Source: an uncultured Bacteroides sp. (GTDB taxonomy: Bacteria > Bacteroidota > Bacteroidia > Bacteroidales > UBA932). From it: a stretch of DNA of 64,000 nt. The notes beneath the pieces are model-generated. The model saw only the letters and a list, made by a program, of their open reading frames with translations. It had not been told where the DNA came from and did no database searches. The stretch spans positions 13,738-77,737 of the forward strand of contig UQQM01000008.1 in assembly GCA_900543205.1 (NCBI GenBank), in the 5' to 3' direction. Positions 8,500 through 17,434 of the stretch are shown here, piece after piece. Each line of letters begins with the position of its first letter. The first letter of the stretch is position 1. The position numbers and the translations under genes are program-made.

Positions 8500-10149
8500 A
8501 TGCAAATCGGCATCATGAAACATTTTGGACAATATACGGCGTTCCTTGCGGCGGCAATCCTGCTCGCAGGGACATCGGACGCGGCCGCGCAGTCACGGAA
8601 CTTCCTCCTCGGAAAATGGACCGAGACCCACGCGGCCATCCTCAAGGAACTTTCCGAGTCCTACGTGGACTCTCTGCCGGTCGACAAAATCGAGCGCAGA
8701 GGCATAGACGCCATGCTCGCCGGACTGGACCCCTACACGGTATTCATCCCCGCCGAGGAGAACGAAGACCTCCAGATGATGATACAGAAGGCCTACGGCG
8801 GCATAGGGGCCGTCATATACAAGCCCGACGTCAACGGCAACGTAATCATCAACGAACCCTACAAGGACTCCCCAGCCGAGAAATACGGGCTGCAGTGCTG
8901 CGACGAGATTCTCGCGATAGACGGGGAGAGCGTCAAGGGGCTCACCTCCCAGCAGTGCAGCGACAAGATGCGCGGAGAGCCGGGCACCAGCGTGCTCTTC
9001 TCCGTAAAGAAGATACGCACGCGCGACACGGTGGATGTCAGGGTCGTGAGGGAGAAGATACGCATTCCGGACATAGAATTCGCCGGGATGCTGGATGACA
9101 CCACCGGCTACATACTCCAGACAGGCTTCACCGAGGGAGTGGGCAAGGAACTGCGCGCGGAAGTCAACGGGCTTCTGGACAAGGGCATGAAGACCCTGGT
9201 CCTCGACCTCAGAGGGAACGGCGGCGGCCTGCTCGACGAAGCGGCGCAGATAGTGTCCATCTTCCTGCCGAAGAATTCGGTCGTGGTGACGACGAAGGGC
9301 AAGGAGAAGAGCTCCAACTACACCGTGACCACCAGGGAAGACCCCGTCGACCCCGATCTGGAGGTCATAGTGCTCGTGGATTCAGGCTCGGCCTCCGCGT
9401 CCGAGATTATCGCCGGCGCCCTCCAGGACACAGACAGGGCGACGATAATGGGACAGCGGACCTTCGGCAAGGGTCTCGTGCAGAGCATTCGCAACCTGCC
9501 CTACGGAGGCGAGCTCAAGCTCACCACAGCGAAATACTACACGCCGTCGGGGCGCTGCGTGCAGGCCATTGACTATTCGCGGCGCAACGAAGACGGCAGC
9601 GTGGGCCACATCCCGGACTCTCTTACCAGGGAGTTCAAGACCGCCCACGGCAGGACGGTGCGTGACGGAGGAGGCATCACCCCCGACGTGAAGCTGGACG
9701 AGAAGGAATACAGCCGCCTCACCTACGCCCTCGTGGCCTACGGGGTCATCGAGGAATACGTGCTCGACTATGTGCGCAGGCACGACAGCATCGCCCCGGC
9801 CGGGGAATTCCATTTCAGCGACGCCGACTGGGAGGACTTCGTCAGCTTCGCCAAAGAAAAGGAGTTCGACTATCGTTCCACAGCCAAGGCGCTGTTCGAC
9901 AGCATGAAAGAGGAGCTGGACAAGGACGGGCTCAGCGAGGGCATCGCCGCCCAGCTCGACACGCTGGAGAACGCCATCAACATCGAGAAGGAGGATTTCC
10001 TGAGGCTCAAGAAGGACGAGATAATACCGTTCATTGAAGAGGAGATAGTGGTTCGCTACTACTTCCAGGAGGCCGGCATAGGCATACGCCTGCGCTACGA
10101 TGATGCGCTCAGGCAGGCCCTGAGGAGCGAAAGAATCCCGAAATACTGA
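8500..10149 (+). CDS. S41 family C-terminal processing peptidase
   Basis: 549 residues. The start is either the ATG at 8500 or the one at 8515, which gives a cleaner signal peptide (MKHFGQYTAFLAAAILLAG, cleavage after AAAQ). A PDZ domain lies at about residues 90-190. The protease core has the catalytic serine in VDSGSASASE near 298 and the lysine in TFGKGLVQ near 322. A long helical C-terminal extension of the Bacteroidota type follows. The enzyme cleaves C-terminal tails of periplasmic proteins. Its stop overlaps the recO start by one base (TGATG), so the two are probably co-translated. Confidence 0.92.
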   Translation: MQIGIMKHFGQYTAFLAAAILLAGTSDAAAQSRNFLLGKWTETHAAILKELSESYVDSLPVDKIERRGIDAMLAGLDPYTVFIPAEENEDLQMMIQKAYGGIGAVIYKPDVNGNVIINEPYKDSPAEKYGLQCCDEILAIDGESVKGLTSQQCSDKMRGEPGTSVLFSVKKIRTRDTVDVRVVREKIRIPDIEFAGMLDDTTGYILQTGFTEGVGKELRAEVNGLLDKGMKTLVLDLRGNGGGLLDEAAQIVSIFLPKNSVVVTTKGKEKSSNYTVTTREDPVDPDLEVIVLVDSGSASASEIIAGALQDTDRATIMGQRTFGKGLVQSIRNLPYGGELKLTTAKYYTPSGRCVQAIDYSRRNEDGSVGHIPDSLTREFKTAHGRTVRDGGGITPDVKLDEKEYSRLTYALVAYGVIEEYVLDYVRRHDSIAPAGEFHFSDADWEDFVSFAKEKEFDYRSTAKALFDSMKEELDKDGLSEGIAAQLDTLENAINIEKEDFLRLKKDEIIPFIEEEIVVRYYFQEAGIGIRLRYDDALRQALRSERIPKY

Positions 10150-10799
10150 TGGTATTCCACTCGGAGCTCATAGTCCTCAACTTCACGAAAATCAAGGAAA
10201 ACGCGCTGGTGCTCCACTGCCTCAGCGAGCAATGGGGACGTCGCGGATTCATAGTCACGGTGCCCAAGGCCGCAGGAACGGCACTCTACCAGCCGCTGAG
10301 CATACTTGACGCCGAGGTGGTCGAGAACCCGCGTTCGGAACTCTGGAGGCTCCGGGGCGTGAGCGCGAAATTCAGCCTCAACGGCATCCGGACAAGCATG
10401 GCCAAGAACAGCATGACCATGTTCATGAGCGAAGTCCTCTACCGCACGGTCCACGACGGGGACACCGAGGACGGATTCTACGAATGGTGCCGCCGGTCCA
10501 TACTGACCCTGGACGCCCTCGAAGGCAGCTATGCCAACTACCACCTGCGCTTCCTGCTGGAGCTCGCGGCAGCCATGGGGTTCTCGCCGTCAGCGGACGA
10601 CATCGAGCCGTTCTGCGGCGACAGGAAGCATGAGATTGAAGCCCTCGTGCGCTCCGACTTCGCCGCCTGCATGCTGCTTCCGCTGAGCGGACAGGCCAGA
10701 AGCGACATAGCCGCGAAACTGTTGAAATACATCGAATTCCACACCGGGGAGCAGCTCAACGTGAACTCGCTTTCGGTGCTCAGGGAACTATACGGATGA
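10149..10799 (+). CDS. recO: DNA repair protein RecO
   Basis: 216 residues, slightly shorter than the usual 230-250. The N-terminal OB fold is recognisable (KIKENALVLHCLSEQWGRRGF resembles the family's gE-s-lv-l-te--G---f), followed by the helical domain (GSYANYHLRFLLELAAAMGF). No cysteine zinc finger is seen, as is common in this phylum. RecO anneals SSB-coated single strands and loads RecA with RecR. It sits between the S41 protease and the U32 protein with nearly no spacing. Confidence 0.85.
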   Translation: MVFHSELIVLNFTKIKENALVLHCLSEQWGRRGFIVTVPKAAGTALYQPLSILDAEVVENPRSELWRLRGVSAKFSLNGIRTSMAKNSMTMFMSEVLYRTVHDGDTEDGFYEWCRRSILTLDALEGSYANYHLRFLLELAAAMGFSPSADDIEPFCGDRKHEIEALVRSDFAACMLLPLSGQARSDIAAKLLKYIEFHTGEQLNVNSLSVLRELYG

Positions 10800-10800
10800 C

Positions 10801-12063
10801 ATGGACAGGAAAGAACTTGAAATAATGGCTCCGGCAGGCAATTTCGAATGCCTGCACGCAGCAATCCAGGGCAAGGCGGACTCCGTGTATTTCGGGGTGG
10901 GCAAGCTCAACATGCGCAGCCACTCGGCGGCGAACTTCAGTCCCGAAGACCTTGCGGAGGTGGTCCGCATCTGCCGGGAAGCCGGCGTCAGGAGCTATCT
11001 GACCCTCAACATCACCCTTTACGAGGAGGAGCTCGACGCCATGAGGGCGACCCTCGACGCCGCGAAGGCGGCAGGGGTGGACGCAGTCATCGCCTCGGAC
11101 ATGGCAGCAATAGAATACTGCCGCGAAATCGGCCTGGAGGTCCACATCTCCACCCAGCTCTCCATATCCAACTCCGAATCCCTGCGCTTCTACTCGCGCT
11201 TCGCCGACGTGGTCGTGCTCGCCAGGGAGCTGAACCTGGACCAGGTGCGCAGAATCGGCGACATGATAGAGCGCGAGCATATCTGCGGGCCGTCGGGAAG
11301 GCCGGTGCGCATAGAGATGTTCGCCCACGGGGCCCTGTGCATGGCAGTGAGCGGCAAATGCTACCTCTCCCTGCACAGCTACGGCGCCTCCGCCAACCGG
11401 GGCTCCTGCTATCAGGTATGCCGGAGGGGATATGAGGTCACCGACCTGGAGACCGGCAACCAGCTCGTAGTGGACAACAAATACATAATGTCGCCCAAGG
11501 ACCTCTGCACGATAGAGTTCATGGACAGAATCATCGCGAGCGGCGTCAAGGTGTTCAAGATCGAGGGCCGCGCCCGCTCCGCCGAATACGTCAAGCGCTG
11601 CGCTTCCTGCTACAGGAAGGCTGCGGATGCCGTATGCGACGGAAACTACACGCCGGAACTGGCGGCGCAGCTCAAGAAGGAGCTGGCCGAGGTGTTCAAC
11701 CGGGGCTTCTGGGACGGCTACTACCAGGGCGCCTATCTCGGACAATGGAGCGAGGTCTACGGCTCCCAGGCCACCAGGACGAAAATCTACTGCGGCAAGA
11801 TAACCAACTGGTTCGACAGGATAGGGGTCGCCGAAATCGGCGTGGAGTCCGTCCCCCTGCACAGAGGCGACAGGCTGATGGTCACCGGCGCCACCACCGG
11901 AGTCGTGGAGTTCGACGTCACCGACCTCCGCGTGAATCTGGAGCCTGCGGACACCGCCGGGAAAGGAATACGCTGCTCCGTAGCCGTCGACCCGTCAATC
12001 TGTCCCGACGGCAGGCTGCGCCGGGGCGACAAGGTCTTCATCTGGAAAGAGAAGCAGCCATAG
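10801..12063 (+). CDS. Peptidase U32 family protein, TrhP/YegQ-like
   Basis: 420 residues. The N-terminal U32 motif is MAPAGNFECLHAAIQGKADS (residues 9-28). The conserved cysteine set is visible in HGALCMAVSGKCYLS and NRGSCYQVCRR, which in TrhP-type proteins binds an iron-sulfur cluster. Family members with this layout make 5-hydroxyuridine at the tRNA wobble position (TrhP) or hydroxylate rRNA (RlhA); the length and C-terminal beta domain fit TrhP better. It starts one base after the recO stop, and its tail overlaps the convergent ATPase gene by 26 bp. Confidence 0.85.
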   Translation: MDRKELEIMAPAGNFECLHAAIQGKADSVYFGVGKLNMRSHSAANFSPEDLAEVVRICREAGVRSYLTLNITLYEEELDAMRATLDAAKAAGVDAVIASDMAAIEYCREIGLEVHISTQLSISNSESLRFYSRFADVVVLARELNLDQVRRIGDMIEREHICGPSGRPVRIEMFAHGALCMAVSGKCYLSLHSYGASANRGSCYQVCRRGYEVTDLETGNQLVVDNKYIMSPKDLCTIEFMDRIIASGVKVFKIEGRARSAEYVKRCASCYRKAADAVCDGNYTPELAAQLKKELAEVFNRGFWDGYYQGAYLGQWSEVYGSQATRTKIYCGKITNWFDRIGVAEIGVESVPLHRGDRLMVTGATTGVVEFDVTDLRVNLEPADTAGKGIRCSVAVDPSICPDGRLRRGDKVFIWKEKQP

Positions 12064-13375
12064 ACAGGAATTTCCGGAACCAGGCGGCAAGCGGAGACGG
12101 GCAGCTCAGGAGACCGTCATTATACTGAAGATTCAGCATCGAGAAACGCAGGCGATATTCAGGGTTGAATTTCTTCGTATATACCGACAGGCTGTTACCG
12201 GAAATATTCCCTTCCGCCTTCACCTCCACGGGGATGACCCGTCCTTCTGACTGAAGCACGAACTCCACCTCGGCCTTGCCCTCGGAAGTCCAGTAATAGG
12301 GAATCTGGGCGTCAAGCAGAGGAATCAGGGACTGAAGCACGCAGTTTTCAGCCATCGCTCCCTTGAACTCGGTATAATTCGCGCTCGGGTCGTTGATTAC
12401 GGCGGCAGGCAGTCGTGCGAGCCTTCTGAGCAGGCCGCAGTCGCAGGCGTAGACCTTGAATGCCGAGATGTCCTGATAGGCTGACAACGGAATGAAAGGT
12501 TTGCTTATGTTGAACACACGATATATCATCCCTGCATCTTCAAGCCACATCAGCGCATCCTCATAATCTTTGGACCGCGCGCCGGAGCGGATGGCGCTGT
12601 ATATGAACTTTCTGTTCTCCTTCGACAGCTGGGCCGGAAGAGAACGCCAGATTGCATGGATACGGGCAATTTCCCTAGGTTCGGCATATTTGGAGAAATC
12701 CAGTTCATACAGGTCGAGTATATCCTGCAGGACATCTTCAATATCGGCCATCCCTCGTCCTTCCAGCATCGACGAGACAGCCTCCGGCATTCCGCCGGAA
12801 ATCTGGTAGCGCCTGTATTCCGTCTTAAGCTTGTTGAGCATGATTTCCGGAAGCTTACGGATTTCTTCCAGACCTTCGACGTAATCGTAGACTGAAGGAT
12901 CCGCAGCCTTCAGAAACTCCTTGAACGTCACTGGGAACATCCTCATCACCCTGACCTTGCCCACGGGAACCGTCATGCTCCTCCTTTTCACGGCCACTCC
13001 CAGGAGCGAGCCGGCCGCGACCACATGATATTCCGGAGCATCCTCACAGAAATACTTGAGGCTGTTCAGCGCCTCCTCGCATTCCTGAATCTCATCGAAG
13101 ACAATCAGCGTCTTCCCCGGAATGACAGGGACATCGGTATAGAGCGACAGTTCCTTCACGAGCCGGTCAGGATCTTTCGTGCTCTGGAACACCGACTTCA
13201 ACTCCGGCTGGCGGTCAAAGTCAAAAACGGCGCAGTAATCAAAACTTCTGCGGCCGAACTCTTCCATCACCCACGATTTCCCTATCTGTCTGGCTCCTTT
13301 CAGCAGGACAGGCTTTCTGCCAGCTGCATCCTTCCAACGCTGCAACTCCTGGAGTATGTCCCTTTCTATAATCAT
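12038..13375 (-). CDS. COG1373-type AAA ATPase with DUF4143 (ATPase 1)
   Basis: 445 residues. Walker A GARQIGKS at 27-34 and Walker B TLIVFDEIQE near 90-99, then the DUF4143 region (YQISGGMPEAVSSML, YELDFSKYA). The C-terminus resembles a PD-(D/E)XK fold (EVEFVLQSEGRVIPVEVKAE near 367-386); the usual first aspartate is glutamate here. The cellular role of this family is unknown. It lies downstream of rdgB on the same strand, with a 77-bp gap that holds a 60-bp dyad. It is one of three such ATPases in this window, mutually quite different in sequence. Confidence 0.85.
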   Translation of the reverse strand: MIIERDILQELQRWKDAAGRKPVLLKGARQIGKSWVMEEFGRRSFDYCAVFDFDRQPELKSVFQSTKDPDRLVKELSLYTDVPVIPGKTLIVFDEIQECEEALNSLKYFCEDAPEYHVVAAGSLLGVAVKRRSMTVPVGKVRVMRMFPVTFKEFLKAADPSVYDYVEGLEEIRKLPEIMLNKLKTEYRRYQISGGMPEAVSSMLEGRGMADIEDVLQDILDLYELDFSKYAEPREIARIHAIWRSLPAQLSKENRKFIYSAIRSGARSKDYEDALMWLEDAGMIYRVFNISKPFIPLSAYQDISAFKVYACDCGLLRRLARLPAAVINDPSANYTEFKGAMAENCVLQSLIPLLDAQIPYYWTSEGKAEVEFVLQSEGRVIPVEVKAEGNISGNSLSVYTKKFNPEYRLRFSMLNLQYNDGLLSCPSPLAAWFRKFLSMAASLSR

Positions 13376-13380
13376 ACTTC

Positions 13381-13440
13381 TTGCATTAAATTGTTCCGAA
13401 AAATGTCAACATTTGCATTTTTTGGAACTTTCCTATGCAA
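13381..13440. repeat. 60-bp nested dyad symmetry upstream of ATPase 1
   Basis: Outer arms TTGCAT (13381-13386) and ATGCAA (13435-13440); inner arms GTTCCGAAAAATG (13393-13405) and CATTTTTTGGAAC (13416-13428) with one mismatch. The spacers between outer and inner arms are exactly 6 bp on both sides, and the centre is 10 bp. It fills the rdgB-ATPase 1 gap and could be an operator or a leader hairpin. Confidence 0.7.
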
Positions 13441-13452
13441 TTATAGAAAAAA

Positions 13453-14091
13453 TCAGGGTAATTGCAAAAGAAAAGCAGCCATAGCGCGGACGGCCTTGCC
13501 ACGGTGGGAGATTGCATTCTTCTGCTCCTCGGAGAGTTCCGCCAGGGTCAGCGGATGTGCCTCATTGCCGGAGGGGGCCGCTCCGTGGACGCGTTCAAGC
13601 CCGGCTGCGTCCGGAATGAATATCGGGTCGTAGCCGAAACCTCCGCTGCCTGAGCGTTCCGTGGCGATTCTTCCTTCGAGCGTGCCGTCGAAGAAATATT
13701 CCTTTCCGCCGAGAATCAGCGTGACCACCGTGCGGAACCGGGCGCTGCGGCCGGCGGCCGGACCGAGTTTCCCCAGTTCGGAAAGCAGCCTGGCCATGTT
13801 GGCACCGCTGTCGTGGCCCTCGCCGGCATAACGCGCGGAATAGATGCCAGGGGCGCCTCCGAGGGCGTCCACCTCCAGACCTGTGTCGTCGGCGAAACAA
13901 TCCATTCCGGTAAGCGCATATATATGGCGTGCCTTTATCAGGGAATTCTCCTTCAGGCTGGTGCCGTTCTCCTCCACATCCCCGTCTATGCCGAGGTCAG
14001 CCGGCGAAAGGACTTCGAAATCCGGGCCGAGAATCTCCGCAGCCTCGCGGAGCTTGCCCCTGTTTGCAGTAGCGAATACGATTTTCCTCAT
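13453..14091 (-). CDS. rdgB: Non-canonical purine NTP pyrophosphatase (RdgB/HAM1)
   Basis: 212 residues from the ATG at 14091; an upstream in-frame ATG is rejected because the family starts at this point (MRKIVFATANRGKLREA). Family motifs: the N-terminal ATANRGK substrate loop, NGTSLKENSLIKA, FADDTGLEVDALGGAPGIYS and the late SHRGKA. The enzyme hydrolyses ITP, dITP and XTP to monophosphates, cleaning the nucleotide pool. It is transcribed divergently from the polyprenyl synthetase gene across only 40 bp. Confidence 0.93.
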   Translation of the reverse strand: MRKIVFATANRGKLREAAEILGPDFEVLSPADLGIDGDVEENGTSLKENSLIKARHIYALTGMDCFADDTGLEVDALGGAPGIYSARYAGEGHDSGANMARLLSELGKLGPAAGRSARFRTVVTLILGGKEYFFDGTLEGRIATERSGSGGFGYDPIFIPDAAGLERVHGAAPSGNEAHPLTLAELSEEQKNAISHRGKAVRAMAAFLLQLP

Positions 14092-14096
14092 GCCTG

Positions 14097-14104
14097 CAAA
14101 GGTA
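14097..14104 (-). promoter_or_regulatory. -7 box TACCTTTG for rdgB
   Basis: Exact TAnnTTTG on the minus strand, 5 bases before the ATG at 14091, which suggests a leaderless or nearly leaderless mRNA. Confidence 0.6.
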
Positions 14105-14117
14105 GCGGAAAAATCAG

Positions 14118-14125
14118 TATCTTTG
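14118..14125 (+). promoter_or_regulatory. -7 box TATCTTTG for the polyprenyl synthetase
   Basis: Exact TAnnTTTG, 6 bases before the ATG at 14132. The rdgB box lies 13 bp away on the other strand, so the two promoters share upstream elements. Confidence 0.6.
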
Positions 14126-14131
14126 CCTGAT

Positions 14132-15112
14132 ATGACAACAGAAAGCCAGATTGACAGCATCGTTGCGGAAATGTTCCGTGACATCTGTTTCACAAGCGAA
14201 CCGGAAGGCCTCTACGACCCGCTGAGGTACATGATCGAGATAGGGGGCAAGAGGCTGCGCCCGAAGCTCTGCCTCACCGCCTACTCCTTCTTCGGCGACA
14301 AGTTCGGCGAGGAGATACTCTCGCCGGCGGAAGCACTCGAAGTGTTCCATTCGTTCACCTTGATGCACGACGACATCATGGACCGTTCCCCCATGCGGCG
14401 CGGAATGCCCACCGTATGGACGAAGTGGAATGAGAGCACGGCGATTCTTTCCGGCGACGTGATGCTCATCGAAGCCTACAAGCGCATGTCAAGGTCGCCC
14501 CACCACGTGCATGACAAGGTTATGGACCTGTTCATGAAGACCACCGTCGAAGTCTGCGAAGGCCAGCAGTACGACATGGACTTCGAAAGCCAGGACATCG
14601 TGTCGATGGAGGACTACAACAGGATGATAGGCCTGAAGACCGCAGTCCTGCTCGGATGTTCCGCCAAGGTCGGAGCACTGATCGGAGGCGCCTCGGACAA
14701 GGTCGCCGACGCCCTCTACAACTACGGCTACGAACTGGGCATGGCTTTCCAGATAGCCGACGACTACCTCGATGCCTTCGGCGATGAAAAGGTCTTCGGC
14801 AAGCCCATAGGCGGCGACATAGTCAACAGCAAGAAAAGCTGGCTTACTGTCAGGGCGGTCGAGAAGGCGCACGACAAGAAAGGCTTCCTCGAAGCTTTCG
14901 CGCTCCCTGCAGGCAGCGAAACCCAGAAGGCCACGAAGATTGCGACCGTAAAGCAGCTCTACATCACCCTCGGGGTCGACAAGGACGCAAAGGAAGCCAT
15001 CATGCACTTCACATCCAGGGCGATGGAGGCCGTAAGCGATGCCGGACTCGGCAGAGACAAGATTGAAATCCTCGGCGACTTCGCCGAAAAGCTCACTGGA
15101 AGGGCGAGATAG
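14132..15112 (+). CDS. Polyprenyl diphosphate synthase
   Basis: 326 residues from the ATG at 14132; the longer frame from 13844 lies over rdgB. Both aspartate-rich motifs are present: FTLMHDDIMD followed by SPMRRGMPT, and FQIADDYLDAFGD. GGKRLRPKL marks the diphosphate-binding lysine/arginine region. The enzyme extends allylic diphosphates with IPP in the cytoplasm, for quinone side chains or undecaprenyl-type carriers; chain length cannot be read from the sequence with certainty. It is followed within 4 bases by rsgA. Confidence 0.9.
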   Translation: MTTESQIDSIVAEMFRDICFTSEPEGLYDPLRYMIEIGGKRLRPKLCLTAYSFFGDKFGEEILSPAEALEVFHSFTLMHDDIMDRSPMRRGMPTVWTKWNESTAILSGDVMLIEAYKRMSRSPHHVHDKVMDLFMKTTVEVCEGQQYDMDFESQDIVSMEDYNRMIGLKTAVLLGCSAKVGALIGGASDKVADALYNYGYELGMAFQIADDYLDAFGDEKVFGKPIGGDIVNSKKSWLTVRAVEKAHDKKGFLEAFALPAGSETQKATKIATVKQLYITLGVDKDAKEAIMHFTSRAMEAVSDAGLGRDKIEILGDFAEKLTGRAR

Positions 15113-15116
15113 CCTG

Positions 15117-16124
15117 ATGAAGCAGGACACATCACAGCACAGAGGAGTCGAGGCAACCGTGGTCAAGAACGCGGGCAGCCACTTCCTGCTGAGCTGCCTG
15201 CCGGAATGGAAGCTCTTCCCCGCCGTGCTGCGGGGAAAGGTGAGGCTGGAGCACGGAAGCGCCACCAACCCGGTCGCCGTCGGTGACAGGGTGCGCTACA
15301 CCGTCGGAGAGATTCAGGACGAGACGCACCCCGCAGTGATTACAGAGGTGCTTCCTCGGCGCAACTACCTGATACGACGCTCCACCAACCTCTCGAGGCA
15401 ATCCCACGTGATAGCAGCCAACCTCGACCAGGTGCTCGTCACCGTAAGCCTGTATTTCCCCGAGATAAAGCTGCCTTTCCTCGACCGCATACTCGTGACC
15501 TGCGAGGTCTACGGCATTCAGGCGGTGATTCTGCTCAACAAGATTGACATGTACGGCTCGGAAGTTCCGGAGCAGGTCGAGGATTTCGTCCGGACATACC
15601 GGCAGGCCGGGTACCCTGTGATACCCACGTCAGCGCTCACGGGAGAAGGCATAGGGAGTCTGCGCGAGCTCTGCCGCGGCAGGCTCAGCCTGCTCACCGG
15701 AGAGTCGGGAGTCGGGAAATCCAGCCTTATCAAGGCCGTGGACCCCGGTCTCGACCCCAAGATAGGCCTTATCTCCGAAGCCCACCTCCAGGGCAGGCAC
15801 ACCACCTCCCTGTATGAAATGTACCGCCTGAACCTGGCCCCGGACAAAAATGCCCCGGCGGAAAGCGGAACACCCGACACGGGCAGCTATCTGATTGACG
15901 CTCCGGGGCTGCGCGGCTTCGGCCTCGTGGACATGGAGAAGGAGGAGATCTACCGCTACTTCCCGGAGATGCTCCGCGTCGCCGACCGCTGCCGCTTCGT
16001 ACCGTGCACCCACACCCATGAGCCCGGCTGCGCGGTCAAGGCCGCCATCGACGAAGGGCTGATCAGCCCCGAGCGCTACAATTCCTACCTCGGGATGCTA
16101 GAGGACGACAAGAAATTCCGCTAA
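15117..16124 (+). CDS. rsgA: Ribosome small-subunit-dependent GTPase RsgA
   Basis: 335 residues from the ATG at 15117. An N-terminal OB domain is followed by the circularly permuted GTPase order: LLNKIDMY (G4), TSALTGEG (G5), GESGVGKSSLI (G1), then DAPGLRGFG (G3). The C-terminal zinc knuckle is CRFVPCTHTHEPGC. RsgA checks late 30S maturation. It is probably co-transcribed with the prenyl synthase. Its last 4 bases overlap the end of ATPase 2 on the other strand. Confidence 0.95.
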   Translation: MKQDTSQHRGVEATVVKNAGSHFLLSCLPEWKLFPAVLRGKVRLEHGSATNPVAVGDRVRYTVGEIQDETHPAVITEVLPRRNYLIRRSTNLSRQSHVIAANLDQVLVTVSLYFPEIKLPFLDRILVTCEVYGIQAVILLNKIDMYGSEVPEQVEDFVRTYRQAGYPVIPTSALTGEGIGSLRELCRGRLSLLTGESGVGKSSLIKAVDPGLDPKIGLISEAHLQGRHTTSLYEMYRLNLAPDKNAPAESGTPDTGSYLIDAPGLRGFGLVDMEKEEIYRYFPEMLRVADRCRFVPCTHTHEPGCAVKAAIDEGLISPERYNSYLGMLEDDKKFR

Positions 16125-17323
16125 TACAGGAAGCCGAGAAGCCAGAGCGGAAGCCGGTTCCCCACGGGAGTCTCGATGTCATCCGAAAGGATATAGGAAT
16201 CCCCTATTCCGGCAATCTGGGCATACCCCTTGTCCTTGCCTCCCACTTCGAAGGCATATTTGCCGTCCACCATGAAATCCCCGCCATGCCTACCGTATTC
16301 CACCTGGCAACCTCCGTTGTTCAACTGGCTCACGGCAAAGGTCTCCCTCGCGGTACCGATTTCAACCGCCTCGGAGGAAAGGGCGTACAGAAGATTGGAG
16401 TTCTCCAGATAGACCTTGTCGGGGCGGGTCAGTTTCCCTATGCTCCTCGCACCCGAATACAGCAGGTTGAAAATCCGGGCGTCGCTCAGATGCCTGAGAT
16501 ATTCCACCACCGTGTCACGGCCCGTGCCGACCGCCTTCGCCAATTTACTGGCATCCAGCTCATAGGGCACTCCGGACGCGATTATCCCGACAAGAGACTT
16601 GATTTTCCGCAGATTCGCGACATCAACCCTGCGAAGCAGCGGGAGTTCCACGTCTATGACAAAATTCACCACCTGGCCTATCTTGATATGATAGTCCGAG
16701 GCGTTCTCGCTGTAGAACGGATAATATCCATATTCCAGATATTCGTCGAACAGCATCAGAGGCCTGCATCCGGCGTTCACTTCGGCGCACAGGCGGGCGT
16801 TGTCGGACAATATGGTCTCCAGACCGCATCTCCCGAAGTCAAGGCCCTTGTAGAACCTCAGGAATTCCCGGAACGACAGACCGTACATGGAGTACCTTAC
16901 GCACCTCCTCGACAGATCCGCATCCGCATTCAGAATATGAAGCAGAGACGAACCGCTCAAGACAATCTTCAGCTCGGGATAGAGCTCGTATATTTCCTTT
17001 ATCTCACGGCTCCATCCATCATATTTGTGCACCTCATCAAGCAACAGCCTGCGTCCGCCCCGGGCCACGAACCTCTCGGCGAGTTCAATGACCGTATGAG
17101 TCGAGAAATATACCGAATCCAGGGAGCAATAGAGTACCGACCTGTCGTAAGGCTCGAAATTCAGCTTCACATACTGGCGCATCAAAGTGGACTTCCCCAC
17201 ACCACGGGCCCCGACTATGGCAATCAGCCTGGAATCCCAGCCTATGTCCTGCATGGTCTCGCGGACAATGTCAATGGGAGTCTTCGCGATATACTGGTCA
17301 TGTCTTCTGAACAGAGTCTCCAT
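16121..17323 (-). CDS. COG1373-type AAA ATPase with DUF4143 (ATPase 2)
   Basis: 400 residues. Walker A GARGVGKS at 38-45, Walker B RRLLLDEVHK near 91-100, a sensor-like VLSGSSLL, and a central helical region (FDEYLEYGYYPFY) with a winged-helix-like segment (ASKLAKAVGTGRDTVVEYLRHL). The C-terminal nuclease-like region is reduced: GGDFMVDGKYAFEVGGKDK. Function unknown. Upstream, between this gene and rnr, lie three palindromes and a TATATTTG box. The codon content is somewhat lower in GC than in the flanking genes. Confidence 0.85.
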   Translation of the reverse strand: METLFRRHDQYIAKTPIDIVRETMQDIGWDSRLIAIVGARGVGKSTLMRQYVKLNFEPYDRSVLYCSLDSVYFSTHTVIELAERFVARGGRRLLLDEVHKYDGWSREIKEIYELYPELKIVLSGSSLLHILNADADLSRRCVRYSMYGLSFREFLRFYKGLDFGRCGLETILSDNARLCAEVNAGCRPLMLFDEYLEYGYYPFYSENASDYHIKIGQVVNFVIDVELPLLRRVDVANLRKIKSLVGIIASGVPYELDASKLAKAVGTGRDTVVEYLRHLSDARIFNLLYSGARSIGKLTRPDKVYLENSNLLYALSSEAVEIGTARETFAVSQLNNGGCQVEYGRHGGDFMVDGKYAFEVGGKDKGYAQIAGIGDSYILSDDIETPVGNRLPLWLLGFLY

Positions 17324-17345
17324 ATTAAAATCTGATTAGTCCGGA

Positions 17346-17353
17346 CAAATATA
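17346..17353 (-). promoter_or_regulatory. -7 box TATATTTG for ATPase 2
   Basis: Exact TAnnTTTG on the minus strand, 22 bases before the ATG at 17323. The first palindrome begins 2 bases upstream of it (17356) and covers the expected -33 region. Confidence 0.6.
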
Positions 17354-17355
17354 GC

Positions 17356-17383
17356 AAAAGTGTTGCTCATGCGCAGCACTTTT
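17356..17383. promoter_or_regulatory. Palindrome 1 upstream of ATPase 2
   Basis: Arms AAAAGTGTTGC (17356-17366) and GCAGCACTTTT (17373-17383), one mismatch, 6-base centre TCATGC. It lies against the ATPase 2 -7 box, in an operator-like position. Confidence 0.65.
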
Positions 17384-17386
17384 AGC

Positions 17387-17418
17387 CAATTTATGTTGCT
17401 TATGCGCAACATAAATTG
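17387..17418. promoter_or_regulatory. Palindrome 2 upstream of ATPase 2
   Basis: Perfect 13-bp arms CAATTTATGTTGC (17387-17399) and GCAACATAAATTG (17406-17418) with a 6-base centre TTATGC. It shares the GTTGC-N6-GC core with its two neighbours. Confidence 0.7.
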
Positions 17419-17434
17419 CGAATTTAAAGCATAT

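Noticed and set aside
10780-11862. 360-codon minus-strand frame over the U32 gene
   Set aside because: Shadow of the U32-family gene, which has clear cysteine and N-terminal motifs.
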